From the NCBI RefSeq assembly GCF_965638725.1, contig NC_134961.1, positions 5,920,641-5,984,640 of the forward strand: DNA of 64,000 nucleotides. Reading direction: 5' to 3'. The notes under the pieces are model-generated. The model was not told the DNA's origin. It was given only the letters and a program-made list of their open reading frames with translations, and did no database searches. Source of the DNA: Aptenodytes patagonicus (Eukaryota > Chordata > Aves > Sphenisciformes > Spheniscidae). This document shows positions 1-13,665 of the stretch, in pieces (positions within the stretch are counted from its first letter, which is position 1; each line of letters begins with the position of its first letter). A program made the translations under genes and the position numbers.

Positions 1-1504
1 CAGACTAGGGACAGACCACTGCAGACCAAACACGGCTGTCCCCCAGTAGCTCCTGAGCTGCAGTGACGAATCTGAGGAACAGCTAAACCAGGTTCCTGAC
101 CAGACACGTCCCCAGGTCCTGCCCCTGCCCCAGGTCCCACTGCACGCGCTGGGTGCGGGATCGCAAGGCCACAGTCCTAAATTGCAAATACAATTTAGCT
201 GAGCAGAGGAAGAGGTAGGATTGCTTTGGCCGCTTCCTAAAAGGCTAATCTCCATGGCCCCGCTACAGGATGGGGGAGAGCAAGGGGCACAGGGAAGCAG
301 AGGACCTTTAACTCCATTTTCATTTGGGAGGGAGGTGTTGACATTTTAAATGCCATGAATGATAGATAATTGGCAGTGTCTTGGATTCATGAAGTCACCG
401 AAAAGCAAAAAAAAACCCTTTTTCGATGCCTGTGGTAACAATCCAGTATCGGGTTATAAGTGACTCAGGCGAGGACCGTGTGATGGCAGGGCACGCTCGG
501 AGCCGGGAAGCGTGCCCACAGGCCAGCACGCTCGGCAGAGTGTTTTGCAAGGATCAGTTGGACACCATCCTACCCTCACGCTGCTGGTGAAGTCATCGTG
601 GTTTTGTGCCCCCCTCCTTGTCCCACTCCCGAGAGGACGGGGTAGAGCAGCTGTAGCTTAGCGCGTCGGGCAGAAAATCATTGTTTCCTTGCCTGCTGCC
701 TCTCTGGGGCCCCAATATCGGAGGCACTCGGAGGAGAGGTTTGCTCTGCCTGGGCTGAGCTCTTCACCTCTTGCCTTGTGCCAAGTACACACAGAGTCAA
801 GCAGAGGAGCCGAGTCGAGAACGGTTCCTTGCTGGAGTATTTTGCTCGTGGATGAATGTGTGCAAGCGGGTCCTTCTGGCTGCCGATCGCCCCCACGTAG
901 GAAAACCAGAGGTACCACAGCTCCGGCACGCGTTGTGAAGGTGGGATGTCTTACGATAAGAAGGAAGCACTTTCTTTTTACTACCTGGCTGTTCCTGGCG
1001 TTTTGCATCCATTAGGCACGTCACCTCTTAAAAAGAGGAGTGGACCAGCTGCTGCTCCCTGGAAATCATTACTGGAGTCCGTGTGGGTATGCATACCTCT
1101 GCATCCACGTGGCCCTGCACTTCAAAACTGCCTCATGCAGAGGCTCAGTTACTCTGAAACCACCCCATGCTTTTGGAAAGAAACCAACAGTTTTGGCAGC
1201 AGGCTCTGTCCACTGATCCTAACACCTGGACCGTCAGGATGACAGCCCAGCATGGTGTAGGTTCACCGGCATCAATAAGCTGTGGCTGCTGTTGACCCTG
1301 TTGTTGCAGTGCTGGACCCAAAGGCCCTGTGTACCCCATGCACCCCATCCATCATCATCTTAGGCCCACCCACACAACACCACGGCTAGAAGACCCCGAG
1401 GAAATGCAATCCCTACATGCGGATTCCCTACATGTGCTGGGAGCCACAGGAGTCTGGTGGTCCCTTGTGGGAGCAGGACCTGCAGGGTCACAGCAAAAGT
1501 CCCA
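1..1504. other. Noncoding flank, nothing recognised
   Basis: Mixed-composition unique sequence. Overlapping open frames of 75-116 codons on both strands at 658-1024 overlap one another and show no recognisable protein, so I treat them as chance. Confidence 0.5.
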
Positions 1505-1650
1505 AGAATCATAGAATCATTAAGGTTGGAAAAGACCTCTAAGATCATCGAGTCCAACCGTCAACCCAACACCACCACCCACTAAACCATGTCCCTAAGT
1601 GCCTCATCTACACGTCTTTTAAATACTTCCAGGGATGGTGACTCAACCAT
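1505..1650 (-). mobile_element. CR1 LINE 3' end fragment (avian)
   Basis: The plus strand opens with the reverse complement of the CR1 tail (AGAATCATAGAATCATT). It continues with the well-known GGTTGGAAAAGACCTCTAAG, the segment GATCATCGAGTCCAACC, and the motif CACTAAACCATGTCCCTAAG. The match fades after the word AGGGATGGTGACTCAACCA. The element therefore lies on the minus strand and is a 5'-truncated copy of about 145 bp, as is usual for CR1. It aligns closely to the copy at 56316-56500, differing at scattered bases and by a small deletion, so both are probably the same or sister subfamilies. It has no coding capacity. Confidence 0.95.
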
Positions 1651-3740
1651 TCAAATTCAAACCCTGGGGATTATGGAGGGATCTGTATGTTGTTTTGCCA
1701 ATATACCCTAATTTTCTCTTTCTCTGGCTAATTCTAATCTCAGGCACGCTCAGATAAGCCTCAAGACATTATACTGAAAGAAACAGCCAGCTCAAAGCAC
1801 ACGTGTGGCCTTATCTTCTCCATGCATTCATTTGAATAAATCTGTTCCAAAGGTACTTTACATAAACACGTTGAAGGACGAACCCTGGCTCACCTCTAGG
1901 GAGTTTGTGTTATCAGTGAAGTCTATAGGAGGCTTTTAACTGACTCACAATGGCACCAGCGTTGCCCTTAGGAAAAGGCACCGAAAGTCGAAACCCCAGG
2001 ATGCTATTCCAGTCACACTCTACCACACCATCCCTCCTCCTGTGCTCAGTTTTCCTATTCATAAAACTCGAGTAATTAATACTGAGTAACTGCTGAGGGA
2101 TTTTACAAGTCTTGGTGAAAGATCTGTTACTGAAATGGGGAAGTTTAACTTGGAGAACATCACGTGAAAGCTGTTGCGAATGCAAAGCTTTAAGAATATT
2201 TTTATCAAATTGAAACTAAATGGCTTGTGGCAATAAGGAAGTTATCTTCAGGAAAACCCACCAAATTTAAGTTATTCCTGGGTTATTAGCCGGAGCAGAT
2301 ATATTGTTGTTTTAGTACGGAGATGTGTATGAACAAAGACCAAAACTCAACCACGTATCCATATATCAGTAAGAACAAATATCTTTGCTAAGGAACTCAT
2401 TATGGAATTTTGGAAAGAAAAACATTTTGAGGAGAACCATCCCAAAAATGTACTTCTATTTTTTTTTTCTTCATTCAAAATAAGGTTCCGATTTTTACCA
2501 ACAACAGTAAAGTTAAAAAAGATCTGGATTAACTCGAAAGCTATTTCACTTTCACTCCATTTCTTTTGCCCCTCCACAGGGAAACCCTCAGTGCACAGTT
2601 TCCAAATTTTAATGAACAACAGTCCTTTCTCTGTACCTTTTAGGGCCTGATTCACCATGATCATCCATAAATATTACTTTAAAAACTTTCCTGAGGAACT
2701 CCCGGGGGCCGTGAGAGCAGCCGATGTCAGGAAATGTCAGATATTTCTCCCTCTCCTCCTTGAGACGCTGGTAGCGTGGTTGGAAAAGAACAGATGCGTT
2801 AAATGCTCGGAGATTTACAGCACCCCCCACACACGGGAACCATAAAACGACAATTTGTTCAATTTCAAAAGCAGACCTCTGCCCGTTGCAGGACCTTTCA
2901 TCACTGTTTATAAAGCTGGGCTTAAAAAGCCCGGGATCTTTTATGATAAAATGGACACAAAGTTCATTTTTCAACCGTTGCAACGCCTTAAAAATGGAGA
3001 CGTGTGCAGCCGGAGGGGGGAAGGAGGCAGCCCCTCGCCGGCCGGATCCTGCCCTGGGCTTGCTGCTGTCTCTCTTTGGCATGGAGGTATCCTACAGTGG
3101 GCAGGTTTAAGGTAAGGGGGCCAGGAGGGGTTGGAAACCCTGGTTTAGCAGATTGAACGCCATACAAGGTCTGCTCCCAGATTCTCTGTGTGAACTGCAG
3201 GTGACCACCGATGGACCTTGTACCTGTTCCCGACCTCCAGCGGGCACTGGGAGGATAAAAATCCACTCACGACCGAGAAATGGTATGGTGTCACAACATG
3301 ACAGCGTCAGTCCCGTCTGTCAAAACCTGGCCTTGACGAAGGTGTTTGCACAAACGCCTGAAGACCAAAATCATCGTCTTGCCTCTTGTTCTTGACCTAG
3401 TTCCCCCATCACCTCTGCATCTGAGATCAGCCTCCAGGTAGCCAGGATGCAACGCCTCTTTGAAGAGCCTGACACATCACCAGCCACAGAGCAAAAGGAG
3501 ATTTTGGCATTTGACTCAGATGGTTTCTTCACCTCCACAGAGCCCACAAGTGTTTCGTTTCGGCCTCAGACTCAAGGTGGCCCCAAACCGAAGCACTGGA
3601 TCACCCCACCTCCCTACCACAGACCTGTGATCTCCGCAGCGTTGATTTGGCTCCGAGTGCTGGGCTGGGTCCTCCTCTGGCCTCCCAGCCCTGGAAACCA
3701 AGTGAGGAGTGAAGCGACATTACCCACGTAATGGATGAAT
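1651..3740. promoter_or_regulatory. AT-rich noncoding islands, candidate conserved element
   Basis: About 2180-2700 and 2840-3000 are AT-rich against a GC-richer neighbourhood, with a T10 run at 2459-2468. A hairpin with GGGCTT/AAGCCC arms (2918-2923 and 2927-2932) and a 3-base loop lies in the second island. No exon is recognisable. From 3010 to 3740 the sequence is GC-richer with nothing identified. Regulatory function is inference from composition only. Confidence 0.25.
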
Positions 3741-3930
3741 AAGAGCAGAGTTCTGCATTTATTGCTTAAGTAGTTTGAAGTGATTGTAATGCAGCCAGAT
3801 TTATTTCTTATATACAGTGGTGGACTTATTAAACTTCCAAAGGAGCTCTTTAAGCTGTCATTTGGGGTTTAATTGCTGAATATAACTACCTGCTTCTAAA
3901 TGGCTGCTGTGAAACAGCCCTCCTTCCACA
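3741..3930. promoter_or_regulatory. AT-rich island, candidate enhancer-like element
   Basis: A sharply bounded AT-rich stretch with homeodomain-type words (GTTTAATTGC near 3870, CTTATTAAAC near 3825) sits in GC-richer DNA. It has no coding features. The regulatory role is inferred. Confidence 0.25.
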
Positions 3931-6900
3931 CACCATCGTCTTCTGCTCAGAAGGAGAAGATCCCCGAAAGCACAAAGGGTTAAAGCTTTGGCCTGCCTAG
4001 TCCAGTCCACCCCCTCCTCTCCCAGTTTGCAAATAGTAGAAAGGAAAGGATTAGAGAGGAGAGATTTATGGACTAGCCCATCACAGAGCCTCAGTTCGCA
4101 CTTTGATGATGGGGGAACAGCCCCGCTCTAACAAAGGGGCTGTAAAGCATGCCCACCAGTAAACTATCTATTGGGGGGAGCCAAATCCCTCCTTGGATTA
4201 TTAAGGGCTCTGCGAGTCCTTGGAAAGAAAGGCTGCACCTTTTTTATTGCCGCATTATTAATAAAGAGCTGGTGAAATACTTACTGCTGCTCCGTAAATC
4301 TTCCAAGGGCAGGAGTAGGTTGCACAGACATTTGGGCTGGAAGGAAACGGAGGGGCCATGGGGCTTGACCTACATCCCCCATCCCGACCGTGGTGAGTGT
4401 CTCTGAAGCGGGGACGCGGCGGGAGCCCAGCTCTGCTCCCAGTGTGCTGCAGCGTGCACACGCCTGCGGGGAGAGGAGGTCTGTGCCCTGAAGTCCCCCG
4501 AGATGTCCTCTGGCTGCTCCGTCCCCAAGGCCCTGCAGCAGAAGCTGTGCAGGGAGAGGTCCCCAGCCTCGAGTCACCGCTGGGACTGGGTGGGATGGCC
4601 CCACATCCCAAGGGCTGGGGAACAACAGGGGCTGCGGGGACAGGTTCTGGAGATGCAAAACTGCCTTGCCAAGGTCCCACAAGAAACCAATACTGTAATT
4701 GATAGCTGTAGCTTTCATCTAACTCCATGCAACTCTTCTTTTAACACCTTCAGATGTAGTAACTCCTTAGGCTCACTATAGCTCACCCAACAAGGAAGGA
4801 CCGAATGGCCTTTCAAAACATTTTTTCACTCTTCTGTAATTCTTTTTTTTAGCAGGGGAGGGAGGAATTAATGGAAAAACAGAAGTGCTACATTTAAAGT
4901 GAGAGATGGCAAAAAAAAAAAGTCTGCTGGCACTACCCAGCCAACAAGCAGCTGGTGTTGAACACGAGCTCGAACCAAACTATCATCCATCAGATCTGGA
5001 TTTGCCGGGGAGGCTGAGAGGAGGGAATAGCTCGCACTTTTGCGCAGATGCTTTGCTCACATCACGAGACTGTTCCAGGCCAAACACCCAGGACCTGTGT
5101 CCCATGCAATGAAATGCATTTGCTCTCCCACGCATATGTCCTGTTCTGAAACAGCCAGGAAAACCCTGCTTGCTCGAAGGCAACCACAGTAGCGGAGGGA
5201 GGACATCACCCATCCCCTTGCTCTGTCCAGGGCTCAGCTTCCCCCTCGTTAGCACCTGTTTGGAACAAGCATCCCCCAAAAAGGCCAGAGTGCTGAGACC
5301 TGGAGGAGTTGGCTGCGCTTTAGAAAAAGCAGAAATAAAGAAACCCTCATGACTACCAACAAAATCCAACCCACGACAACAAAAAAAAGTTTCCTTCCTA
5401 ATTTCAGCTTCTGGTCATAAAATTTTACTTTCATGTAACAGCATGAAATCTGCACAACCAGAGCAGGGGTTTTTAATAAAAGGCAGAGTTGATGTAATAT
5501 CCGAGCCAAGGTGTTTTTATAAGCCAGAAGAAGAGAGACAGAAACACAGAAGGAAAATAATTTTCTTGAATTCCTTCCAGAAAGGAATTTTATTTAGATT
5601 TCCTTTAACCATGCTGAAATTCTCCTTCCTCCTCTTGCCTGGGTTTTCCCCCTTAAAAGCTGCCCCTCCTTAACCTGTGCATTAATGCCAGCAAATCCAA
5701 GCCACTCATTTCTTTTTGCATCTCAGCCGAATGCATTTAAAATGTTTGCACGCTGAGGAACACAGCAATTTTCAGCACGCATTGGGCTCCACTTTGCACC
5801 AAAGCCCAAACCACCGTGGACCTTGGCCTTGGAGGAAGGTGCCAAGTGTCTTGCAGCCAGGATAATGCTTCTCTTCCAACACCCGCGAGGATGGAGGGAA
5901 AGCGCTTCCCCGTGTCCCAAACTGTGAGGTTTGAGAAGAGAATAATGGCTGCTAAAGGGCCAGAAACAGCTCTCAGCTCAGTGAAAAATGACTTCCAAAT
6001 GCCCCCTGCTCTGGGGATTTTGTAAGGGAAGATGGATCTTTCTATCTGTTTTCCTTTCTTCTTCATTTTTCAACTCTTGACCTACACTGTGAACAGAAAC
6101 CTCCCGGGTGTGAGCCTTCGGCAGAGGAAATGCTTCCTCCAGTTCATTTGTCTTCGGTGGTCTGCGCAGCTGAAGAGACGCATGTGGCCGAAGAGATGCT
6201 GTTCCCAACCCTGCCCATCCTGCCTCCTCCGCCCTGGGTGCCGGAGGGTTGGATGTGCAGCTCCGTTAAGCAGGGATGGTACCCGCCATCCCTCAACCTG
6301 GCCCTTTGCAACTAGGAAAACAAGAACCAGAGCAGTCTCGGCCCCACTTTTGGGCAGACACGCAGCCCAAGACAAAGAGAGGCTGATCTATTTAAACAAA
6401 TAAGAGGTTTTGGGGCATGAAGGACCAGATATTAGGGCTGGGAAGGGTATTTTTGGGCACTGCCTCCCAGACACTGTGGGTCCCAGGAGAGCTGCTCTGG
6501 TTAACTTGTGCAGCCACCCGGGTTCAAAGCATCCCTTCTCTCAGATCAGAGCATGACACGAGTCACAAATTTCAGACACAGATTTCAAATGCCTTAAAAC
6601 CCGTGATTCCCAACTCAAGGTTCAAGGGCAACATATTGCCACAAGATGTTCTTGCTTCCAGCATCACTCATGGTCATTGGAAACCACCATGGCAACAGGC
6701 CCAACAGGGAAAGGATGGTGTGGTTTGCAGCACCCTGTTTGGGAGATAATCCAAGCTGGATGATTGGGAACCAGTGCCTAAAGGTTTCCGGATGAAGAAA
6801 TTTCTGCTTAGTACATTGTTTATAATTAGGGTGGAAGTAACTAAAATGGGAGGATGTGTATAATTCAGACCTATGGGAGGTTCTTTGTTGCATCTTAGAC

Positions 6901-9900
6901 AGCCCCAAACACACATTGCCCTGGACGTTGTCCACCTCCAGGCACGGAGCAAGGCTGGAGCGGGAAGGAAGGGGAAGAAGGAGTGAAAAGGCGTGCACCC
7001 AGGTCCTCCCCACCCAGCCTTTCCCCTCTCTTGGTTTGAACGTGGGGCCCTTGTTTTCTTACTGTTTTTCAGAGTGTCTCAAGCATGACCACGGATGGGG
7101 ACCTCTTCCCGATGTCCAGCAGAACCATTACGTGCAGGCAGCCCAGACGTTTCGCATGGCAAACGGGAAGCGATTGATCTCCAGGAAAGTGATTTATCAG
7201 CAGCTGGTGACCTGCGGAGCTGAAACCCCGACTGCACTGGTTCCTGGGCCACGCCGCGGAGCTAATGGCATAAGCAGGGGGAAGCACAGATGTGAGCAGC
7301 ACAGCCACCAACAGCAAGACAGATGATACCTCGGGACAGGGCTCAGGCACCTTTGGCTCTTTGGTACACATACAGCATGACTTCCAAGCTGGAGGTGGAG
7401 AGGAAGAGGCTGGGGGCAGCAGTTCCCATCCTCACCCCAAATTACCTTCACGCGAAGATGGAGGTGACGCTGGACCACATCCTTCAAGTCTGGCACTCGG
7501 GCCAGCAGCTCGTGTCCCTCCTCAACTGGAAGATAAGCAGAAATGTCCTTGCAAGGTTTTCTCCTTTATGACAGTTGCTGAGAGGTTGCATGAGATGGGG
7601 GCTTAGCTAAGCCCACAAAATGGGCTTTCCACAGCCAGGAACAGGAGGCTTCAGATGCAAATTTAGGGAGGGGGAGAGGTAGAATCTGAAGACCCCGTTA
7701 GATTTCAGTGCCACAGCTTCTGTCTTGGACTTTGCTGTCCATTTAAGAAGTAGGAGATTTTAGTCCCAAGTTTACAAGTTGGGTCTGTCTCCTTAGAAAA
7801 ATAAAATTCAAGAAAAGAATTTTTATAGGACAATTTGTTGCTCTCCATGAAGGCTTGAGAAAGCCAAACTGCATGGCCTGCAGGGCTGCAGCTCTGGTGT
7901 GGAAATGGATACAGCAGCATCCCGCCTGCCCTCTCCCTCTTTCAGCAAGAAGTTTCCCTTTGGTTTACAGCAGCCCATGCTCCAGGGGAAAAAACAACAA
8001 CTGCCGCTGTTATTCTTTATGAAGGCAGCAAGAGGGCTGAATAAAAGAGGCTGCATCGAAAGCACAATATGAGATGAAAAAAGACATCCAAGCTCCATGG
8101 CGCTAGATAAAACAAAGCACACACAAAAAGAATCAAATGCTGAAATATGTATTTCTTGTGGGTATGAATAGAACTGTCTATGTTTGCCTTGGAGACAGGG
8201 GGAAGGAGGCCAAATGGTTTAATCTCAGCAGGTATTGCTTTTCAGTACAGAGACATCGAGCAATTTAAAGACCTCCTGCCAGGCCACTTCAGCAGTCGCA
8301 CAGCCCCACTCTCTCTGAGCAGCTCGGTGCTGGCCCGTGGAAAGGTCACCTCTACTCTGCAGCCCACAGACAGGTAGATGCTCACACACCTCTTGCCCTA
8401 GCACAGATGTTAGCAATAAAAAAAAAGCCCAACAAGTTCAAGGTAGCAAATCAGCCATCCCTGTGAGGTTTATCCAGCCTCTGCCCCGCTCTCCCCAGCC
8501 TGGCTCCCATCACTGGGCCGTGCCAGACCAGCCGGTGTGTCCTCACTTCTCTCAACTCTGGGACTCTGGACTGTAGGGCAGGCAAGTGGGATTTGTTCTG
8601 GTGGGTGTTAAGCACTGGGGCTGGAGAGCGAATAGCTGTTATCACTGGAGCACACCGATATCTCTAGGAGTCCCATAAGGACATGCAGGAACCAAGATCC
8701 ACAGATTTATGTCGTCATAAAGCCACAAAACAAACACAAAAAAGAGCTGGGTTTTCACTCATGATAAAAGTTGATGTGGACATGATAAAAAAGATTAAAT
8801 GCTCCTATTAAAAAAAAAAAAATCAATTATTTTTTTCAAAATGATTTCCAGGCTTGGAAATCCAGTGATGCTACTGCCCTCCTGTTTTCTTCCTCCTAAC
8901 GACCTCGCCCGCTGCCATCCCGGGGCTGTGCGTGAGCACGTTTCCCCTCGCGTCTCTGATCTTGCCCCAGTACCCGCCACGCACGCAAGCGTGTGCCAAC
9001 GCACCCGGCACCAGCAGGTGCTCGAGCAGTTTCCAGGCAGGTGCACGCCGTGCCGGCGCAGCCATGAAATCATACGGTGCTCTTGTCTGCTTAAAAGGCA
9101 GGAGGGACCCATCTGGCATGGCGTGATGAACGGGTCCGGAGGAGCAGGGCCAGGTCCCAGAGGCGATGAGTGAGCGCAGCCGATCGTTCAAAGAGGTGAA
9201 GGCAGAAGGTCTCCAGGTGTGAGGGTGGGGGAGCAGGTGCCCTACAAATGTTTTCCACATGTTTGCCTGGAAACTGTGATGAGCTTATCTGAGAAGAGCC
9301 CTGCAGGTGCTGAGCACACCCAGCCGCTCGCCGGCAGGTTGGGCACGTCAGTAATTCTGTGATGTGCTGTGCCCTCGCCAAAAGTGCATGGTTGGATCAG
9401 TTCACCATCGTTTGCATCTGCTTCCCTCACCCCGGACCGCGTTATCATCTCCCCTGTCTCTGAGCAGCCCATCCATGTGCAGAAATTTGGTGCCTGACAG
9501 TGATGGAGAGCAGAAGCAGTTGATGAATGACATTAAGCGCAGGAGGAGGTGGGAGATGTTTCCTAGCTAATCTGTTCCTCCTGAGCGAGGCTAGACCTGC
9601 TCCAGCATCTCCTCTCTGGTGGTTTGGGCCAGCTTGTTACCCAACCTTGTTGCAGTTCATCTCTGTTGAGAAGCCAGGTGGTCTGTGGAGCACCCCCATC
9701 CTCCCCGGGCATGTTGCCTCCAGTACCACCCACCGGTTCCCACATGCTCTGAGACTGAAAATATGGTTTTAATAATGAGTCCATAAATCATTCTGTCCGT
9801 AGCAGCTGACACGAGCAGTGGTGCTGGGAATAGGCCCAAACTTCCCAGGTGCAGGAAAGCCTATACAGTCAACCCCAGCTCTGGTGCTGCGAATGGTGGC

Positions 9901-11440
9901 CCCCGTCAGCCCACACCATGAAGGTGGCCACCAACGAGACCCAAGGGCAGCGGTCACCACCAGGTGAAACCTACCCTCCAGGGAAGCAAGGGGGGGATTC
10001 AGAGCCCTAAAGAGAGGTATCTGGTGCCCTGTGAGATGCCCTGGGGTCTCAGGGCAAACCATGGGGCTGCCAGGACCTATGGGACACCTGAGCCTGCTGG
10101 AAGAGCAGCTGGAGGCCAGCTGGAGTCCTGCAGGGCGCCAAAATGGCACCAGGCACCTACCTTCAGGTGCCGAAAATGTGTCCAAGGTCTTGACACAGGA
10201 CCTGGGTCTTGGCCGTGGCGTCAGCTATTAGTACCGCACAAGGATCACCCTGCTGCAGTGAATCTGCCCGTGCGGCCTCAGCCACCCACAGACCTGTGCT
10301 CACAGGTGTCTGGGAAGGGTCAGCGCTGTTATAATCCCTCTTTTGCAGCCGAGAAACTGGAGTACACAGAGGTGAAATAACCTGGCCATGTTCCTGGGGG
10401 CCTGGGGTGCCTGCGGTCTGCCACAGAGCACTGCACCGACAACATCTGCGCCTCGGACACATCTCTCCGCCCGCAAGACCTGCTTTCTCAGCCCTGCTCA
10501 TCTCAGCAGCAGTGAGAGCCATAGTGGAGACGCTGGTTAGCAGACATGGCACGTGCTACCTGCGGTGGCAGCAGAAATCACTTAAGACTTCCTAAAAAGA
10601 AATGTCATGTCAAAACGACCGCATCAACATGCATTTTTTACAGCCCTCCCTAGATTTTTGTCATGGATTCCCCCAACGGAGTCACTCTGGCTTCTGACAG
10701 ATACAGGATACGTCTTATGACAGATTGGTTGTTTTAAAAGTATCCTGTTCTCCAGCTCTAATAATTTGGGAAGCTCATTTGCAGCCTTGAAAGCCGTTAG
10801 CCAGCAATTCTCTGAGTCTGCACAGAGTTTGCAGCCTGTCGGGCTCCCCTGTCCCCAGGCATCTATCACTCTCACGCTTCACTCCTGCACCGACGCTGAA
10901 ATAACAAGCGAGATCTTGCACTGCTTCAAAGCACCCTTCGGAGCCGGCGGTGCCCCCGGCTGTACATCAGGACAGTTCTCCAGCAAATAAACTGGTTGCG
11001 ATGACTTTTTTCCTGATCTCATGATGGATGATTTCGGATTTTGAGCATGGGTTGGGTTCACGGCAAGGGCTGCTGTGAAGAGCAACACCCCGTCACTGCT
11101 GCCCAGACCTTCCCAGTCACCCTGTTCTTTCCATCACCTCCTTGCACCCAGCAGCGATGAGATTTTCTAGCAAGAAAAGTAAAAAGAAAAAAAAAAATTG
11201 CAGAAAAGACATACCCGTGCCACAGTTTTGGAGCACAAGGCCTGTTTGCTGCCCGTACAGACATCTGAAGGGAAGAAACCATTCCCAGATCGAAGGCTTT
11301 GACTCTTCCCAGCCTGTTTCTTTGTCTCTGGCATTCAGACGAGTGACGGGAAAAGCAGCTGGCCAGGCGCGGGGTCTTCGCAGCGGGACTTCGCCTGATA
11401 TCAAGGCAACAAGAGGGGTTTTCACCTGATGCTGGAAACA
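3931..11440. other. Long noncoding stretch, no gene recognised
   Basis: Mixed GC-rich and AT-rich unique sequence. A perfect 7-bp inverted repeat with a 5-base loop occurs at 7609-7615 and 7621-7627 (AAGCCCA/TGGGCTT). A-runs occur at about 4910-4921 and 8809-8821. Many open frames of 60-156 codons on both strands lack known domains. I see no exon with convincing splice sites. Confidence 0.5.
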
Positions 11441-11780
11441 ATGCCATCCATAGAAGCCCACATTGTTACCTTGACATTTGGAAGCAATTACCTGCATGTT
11501 ATGTAAAACTTTTATTAAATGACTGGAGAAATTCGGTAATGTGTTAATCATTGGTTGAATGACATCTGCTTAATACCAGAGATTTTTGAACTGCAGGAGA
11601 AGGGTTCAGCAGTTCAGAATGATTACCAAAACATATTGCTCCTTTTTTCGTTCTCCTACGTGTTAATTTTTCAGATTTATTATCTTAGGCTCCTGCGTCT
11701 AGTATTTTCACTACATGTCAACATCTGTTATATCTCTGCATTTCGCAGCTCTTTAGTCTTTGCCCCATGAAGCCTTAGGC
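11441..11780. promoter_or_regulatory. AT-rich island with SOX and homeodomain words
   Basis: The plus-strand word CATTGTT at 11461-11467 is the reverse complement of AACAATG, a SOX HMG-box core. It is followed by GTGTTAATCATTGG (about 11541) and GTGTTAATTTTTC (about 11660). Composition contrasts with GC-rich flanks. I see no coding signal. Enhancer activity is inference. Confidence 0.3.
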
Positions 11781-13150
11781 ACTCGGATGAGAGACGCAGC
11801 CAGCTCTAACCCAGGGCTTATGCAATTTTCCAAACTAATCCAAAGGACAATTACCAGGGAAATTTGGCTCGTGGAGGCATTTCTGGCATCAGAAAAGGGA
11901 TTGGTAGATGGACTCAAACCCAAAGAAACCAGGCAGGTTTAGAGACAAACTTGGCTGTCAGGACAAGACTTGGAAAGTCTGGGGTGCTGCGAGTCTGCTG
12001 CTCTTTGAGAAACATGTGGTGGGTGGAAATGTGTCATGGAAAGATGCTCGGTTCGTTCCCACTCCTTTTATTCGCTCATGCAGACCTGGAGTCACTCCGT
12101 TCATATGGTAAGCCATAAAATCCTCCAGGGATGCTCATCCTTTTGAAATGCAGAGCAAGGAAAGAAGGGATGTTCTGCACGAGCCATTGCAGCCAAGGGG
12201 CTCCGGTAGCGCGTGTGGTACAGACACGTCCACGGAGATCTGGGACCTGGCTGGGACGCTGGGCTCCAGGCTGGGCACAAGCGCCGGCACCTGGGCAGAG
12301 GTGGGGGGCTCTGCCTATATTAAACTCACAATCTGTTAGGGCTAGGATTCATCCTGCTTTCTCTTTTTTTTTGGGAAGGGGGAAGGGTGAGGCTTACAAA
12401 CACAGTGCCAACATTTCTCTGCTGGTAAAATCTTTGCCCTCGCCCCCCTCTCCTGTCTCCCCTGGGACTGCTTTTGCTGGCAGACACATGAGAAAGTCCC
12501 TGTCGAAGCAGAGGTCTGCGGCGACGGGGCAGGCAGGAGCCCCGCTGCCCGCCGCCTTCCAAAGGCAGCTCTTACCCCACGGGAAACCAGCCGCCAGCTC
12601 CTCCACGGGGCACCTCCGCCGGGGACAAGCCGGGGTCCCGCTGGCTCCTGCGGACAATGCGCTGAGCAGCCTCAGCCTGGGGCTGGAGGGAAGAAACATC
12701 CTCGGAGCGCCGGGATTCCTCCCGGCTGCGCGGGCGGACGTTCCCGCACTCTCCCAGCGACGGAGGCTCCCGTACGGGTACTCCCTTTGCTGGGTAAAAG
12801 CCGGTGGCCCCGAGGGGCAGCGCGTTAATGGCCCTACATCCCGGGGACCAGCACCCGGTGCAGCCGGATGGGTGCACAAACAGGCAGCTGCCCGACAGCC
12901 AGCAAAACCTCTCCTAAGGCCATTAGGAGAAATACAGAGCGTCTCGCCAGGCTTGTACTGGGCTCAAATTGTGCACTGGCCCTGCATGACGAATTTCATC
13001 CTGTATGTATTAAATATCTGGAGAGGCTGACCCGGAGCAGCTCAGCGTGGGACGGTCGAGCATGGGCAGTTGCTGCAGGAGGGGTTTGGGAGCGGTGGGA
13101 AGCAAAGCGCAGCCGCCCCTCTCGGGGGTCGACGGGGCCGTGATAGAGAA
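11781..13150. other. GC-rich noncoding stretch with long chance open frames
   Basis: The region at about 12200-13150 is GC-rich with many CpGs and holds a 299-codon plus-strand frame (12131-13030), but also overlapping minus-strand frames up to 161 codons. The predicted peptide is rich in Pro, Ala, Gly and Arg, as expected from GC-rich DNA without stops. It shows no recognisable domain. A CpG-island-like element is possible. Confidence 0.35.
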
Positions 13151-13665
13151 AGTTCACCCTAACATGACTTAATAGAAGATCTTTTTGCAGGTAATTTCCG
13201 TGCACTGCCCTGGATCATGTTCCAGAAGAAACTCGCATTATATATGAGCCAAACGCGTTCTACTCTCAACCGTCAAGCGACGTTTCTAATTTATGCTTTT
13301 TTTATTATTTTGTTCCCTCACCCGTGATCTGCACCCCCCCCCCCAGTAAAAATTACAGCTTCCATTTATCATTTTTTCTGAGGGTTGCTATAAATTTAGC
13401 TGTGCCCCGTCTCTCCTGCTTAACGTAACGCAAACTTTCCGTCCGCCTCCCTTTGTAGGTTGTGTTATTTCTGTAACCTTACACATCTCCTTTCCTCATC
13501 CTCTTTTTGAGGGGGGGGAATAAAAAAGAAAATAACCCCCAAATCTTTAAAGGCCATCTCCAAAACCACAGAATGGCTGGTATTACATGCAAATAAAACT
13601 TGTGGTTTTTAATGGGGGAACTTCCTGCCTTTTTTATTTTTTTTTTAATAAAATGCTTTCAGTAA
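13151..13665. promoter_or_regulatory. AT-rich island with octamer word and homopolymer runs
   Basis: Contains a perfect POU octamer ATGCAAAT at 13587-13594, a C11 run at 13334-13344, a G-run near 13511-13518, and T-rich tracts near 13300 and 13635. The regulatory role is inferred from motif and composition only. Confidence 0.3.

Noticed and set aside
12131-13030. 299-codon plus-strand open frame
   Set aside because: GC-rich DNA with few stops; overlapped by 161- and 101-codon minus-strand frames; Pro/Ala/Gly/Arg-rich peptide without any domain I know; no splice or promoter context.
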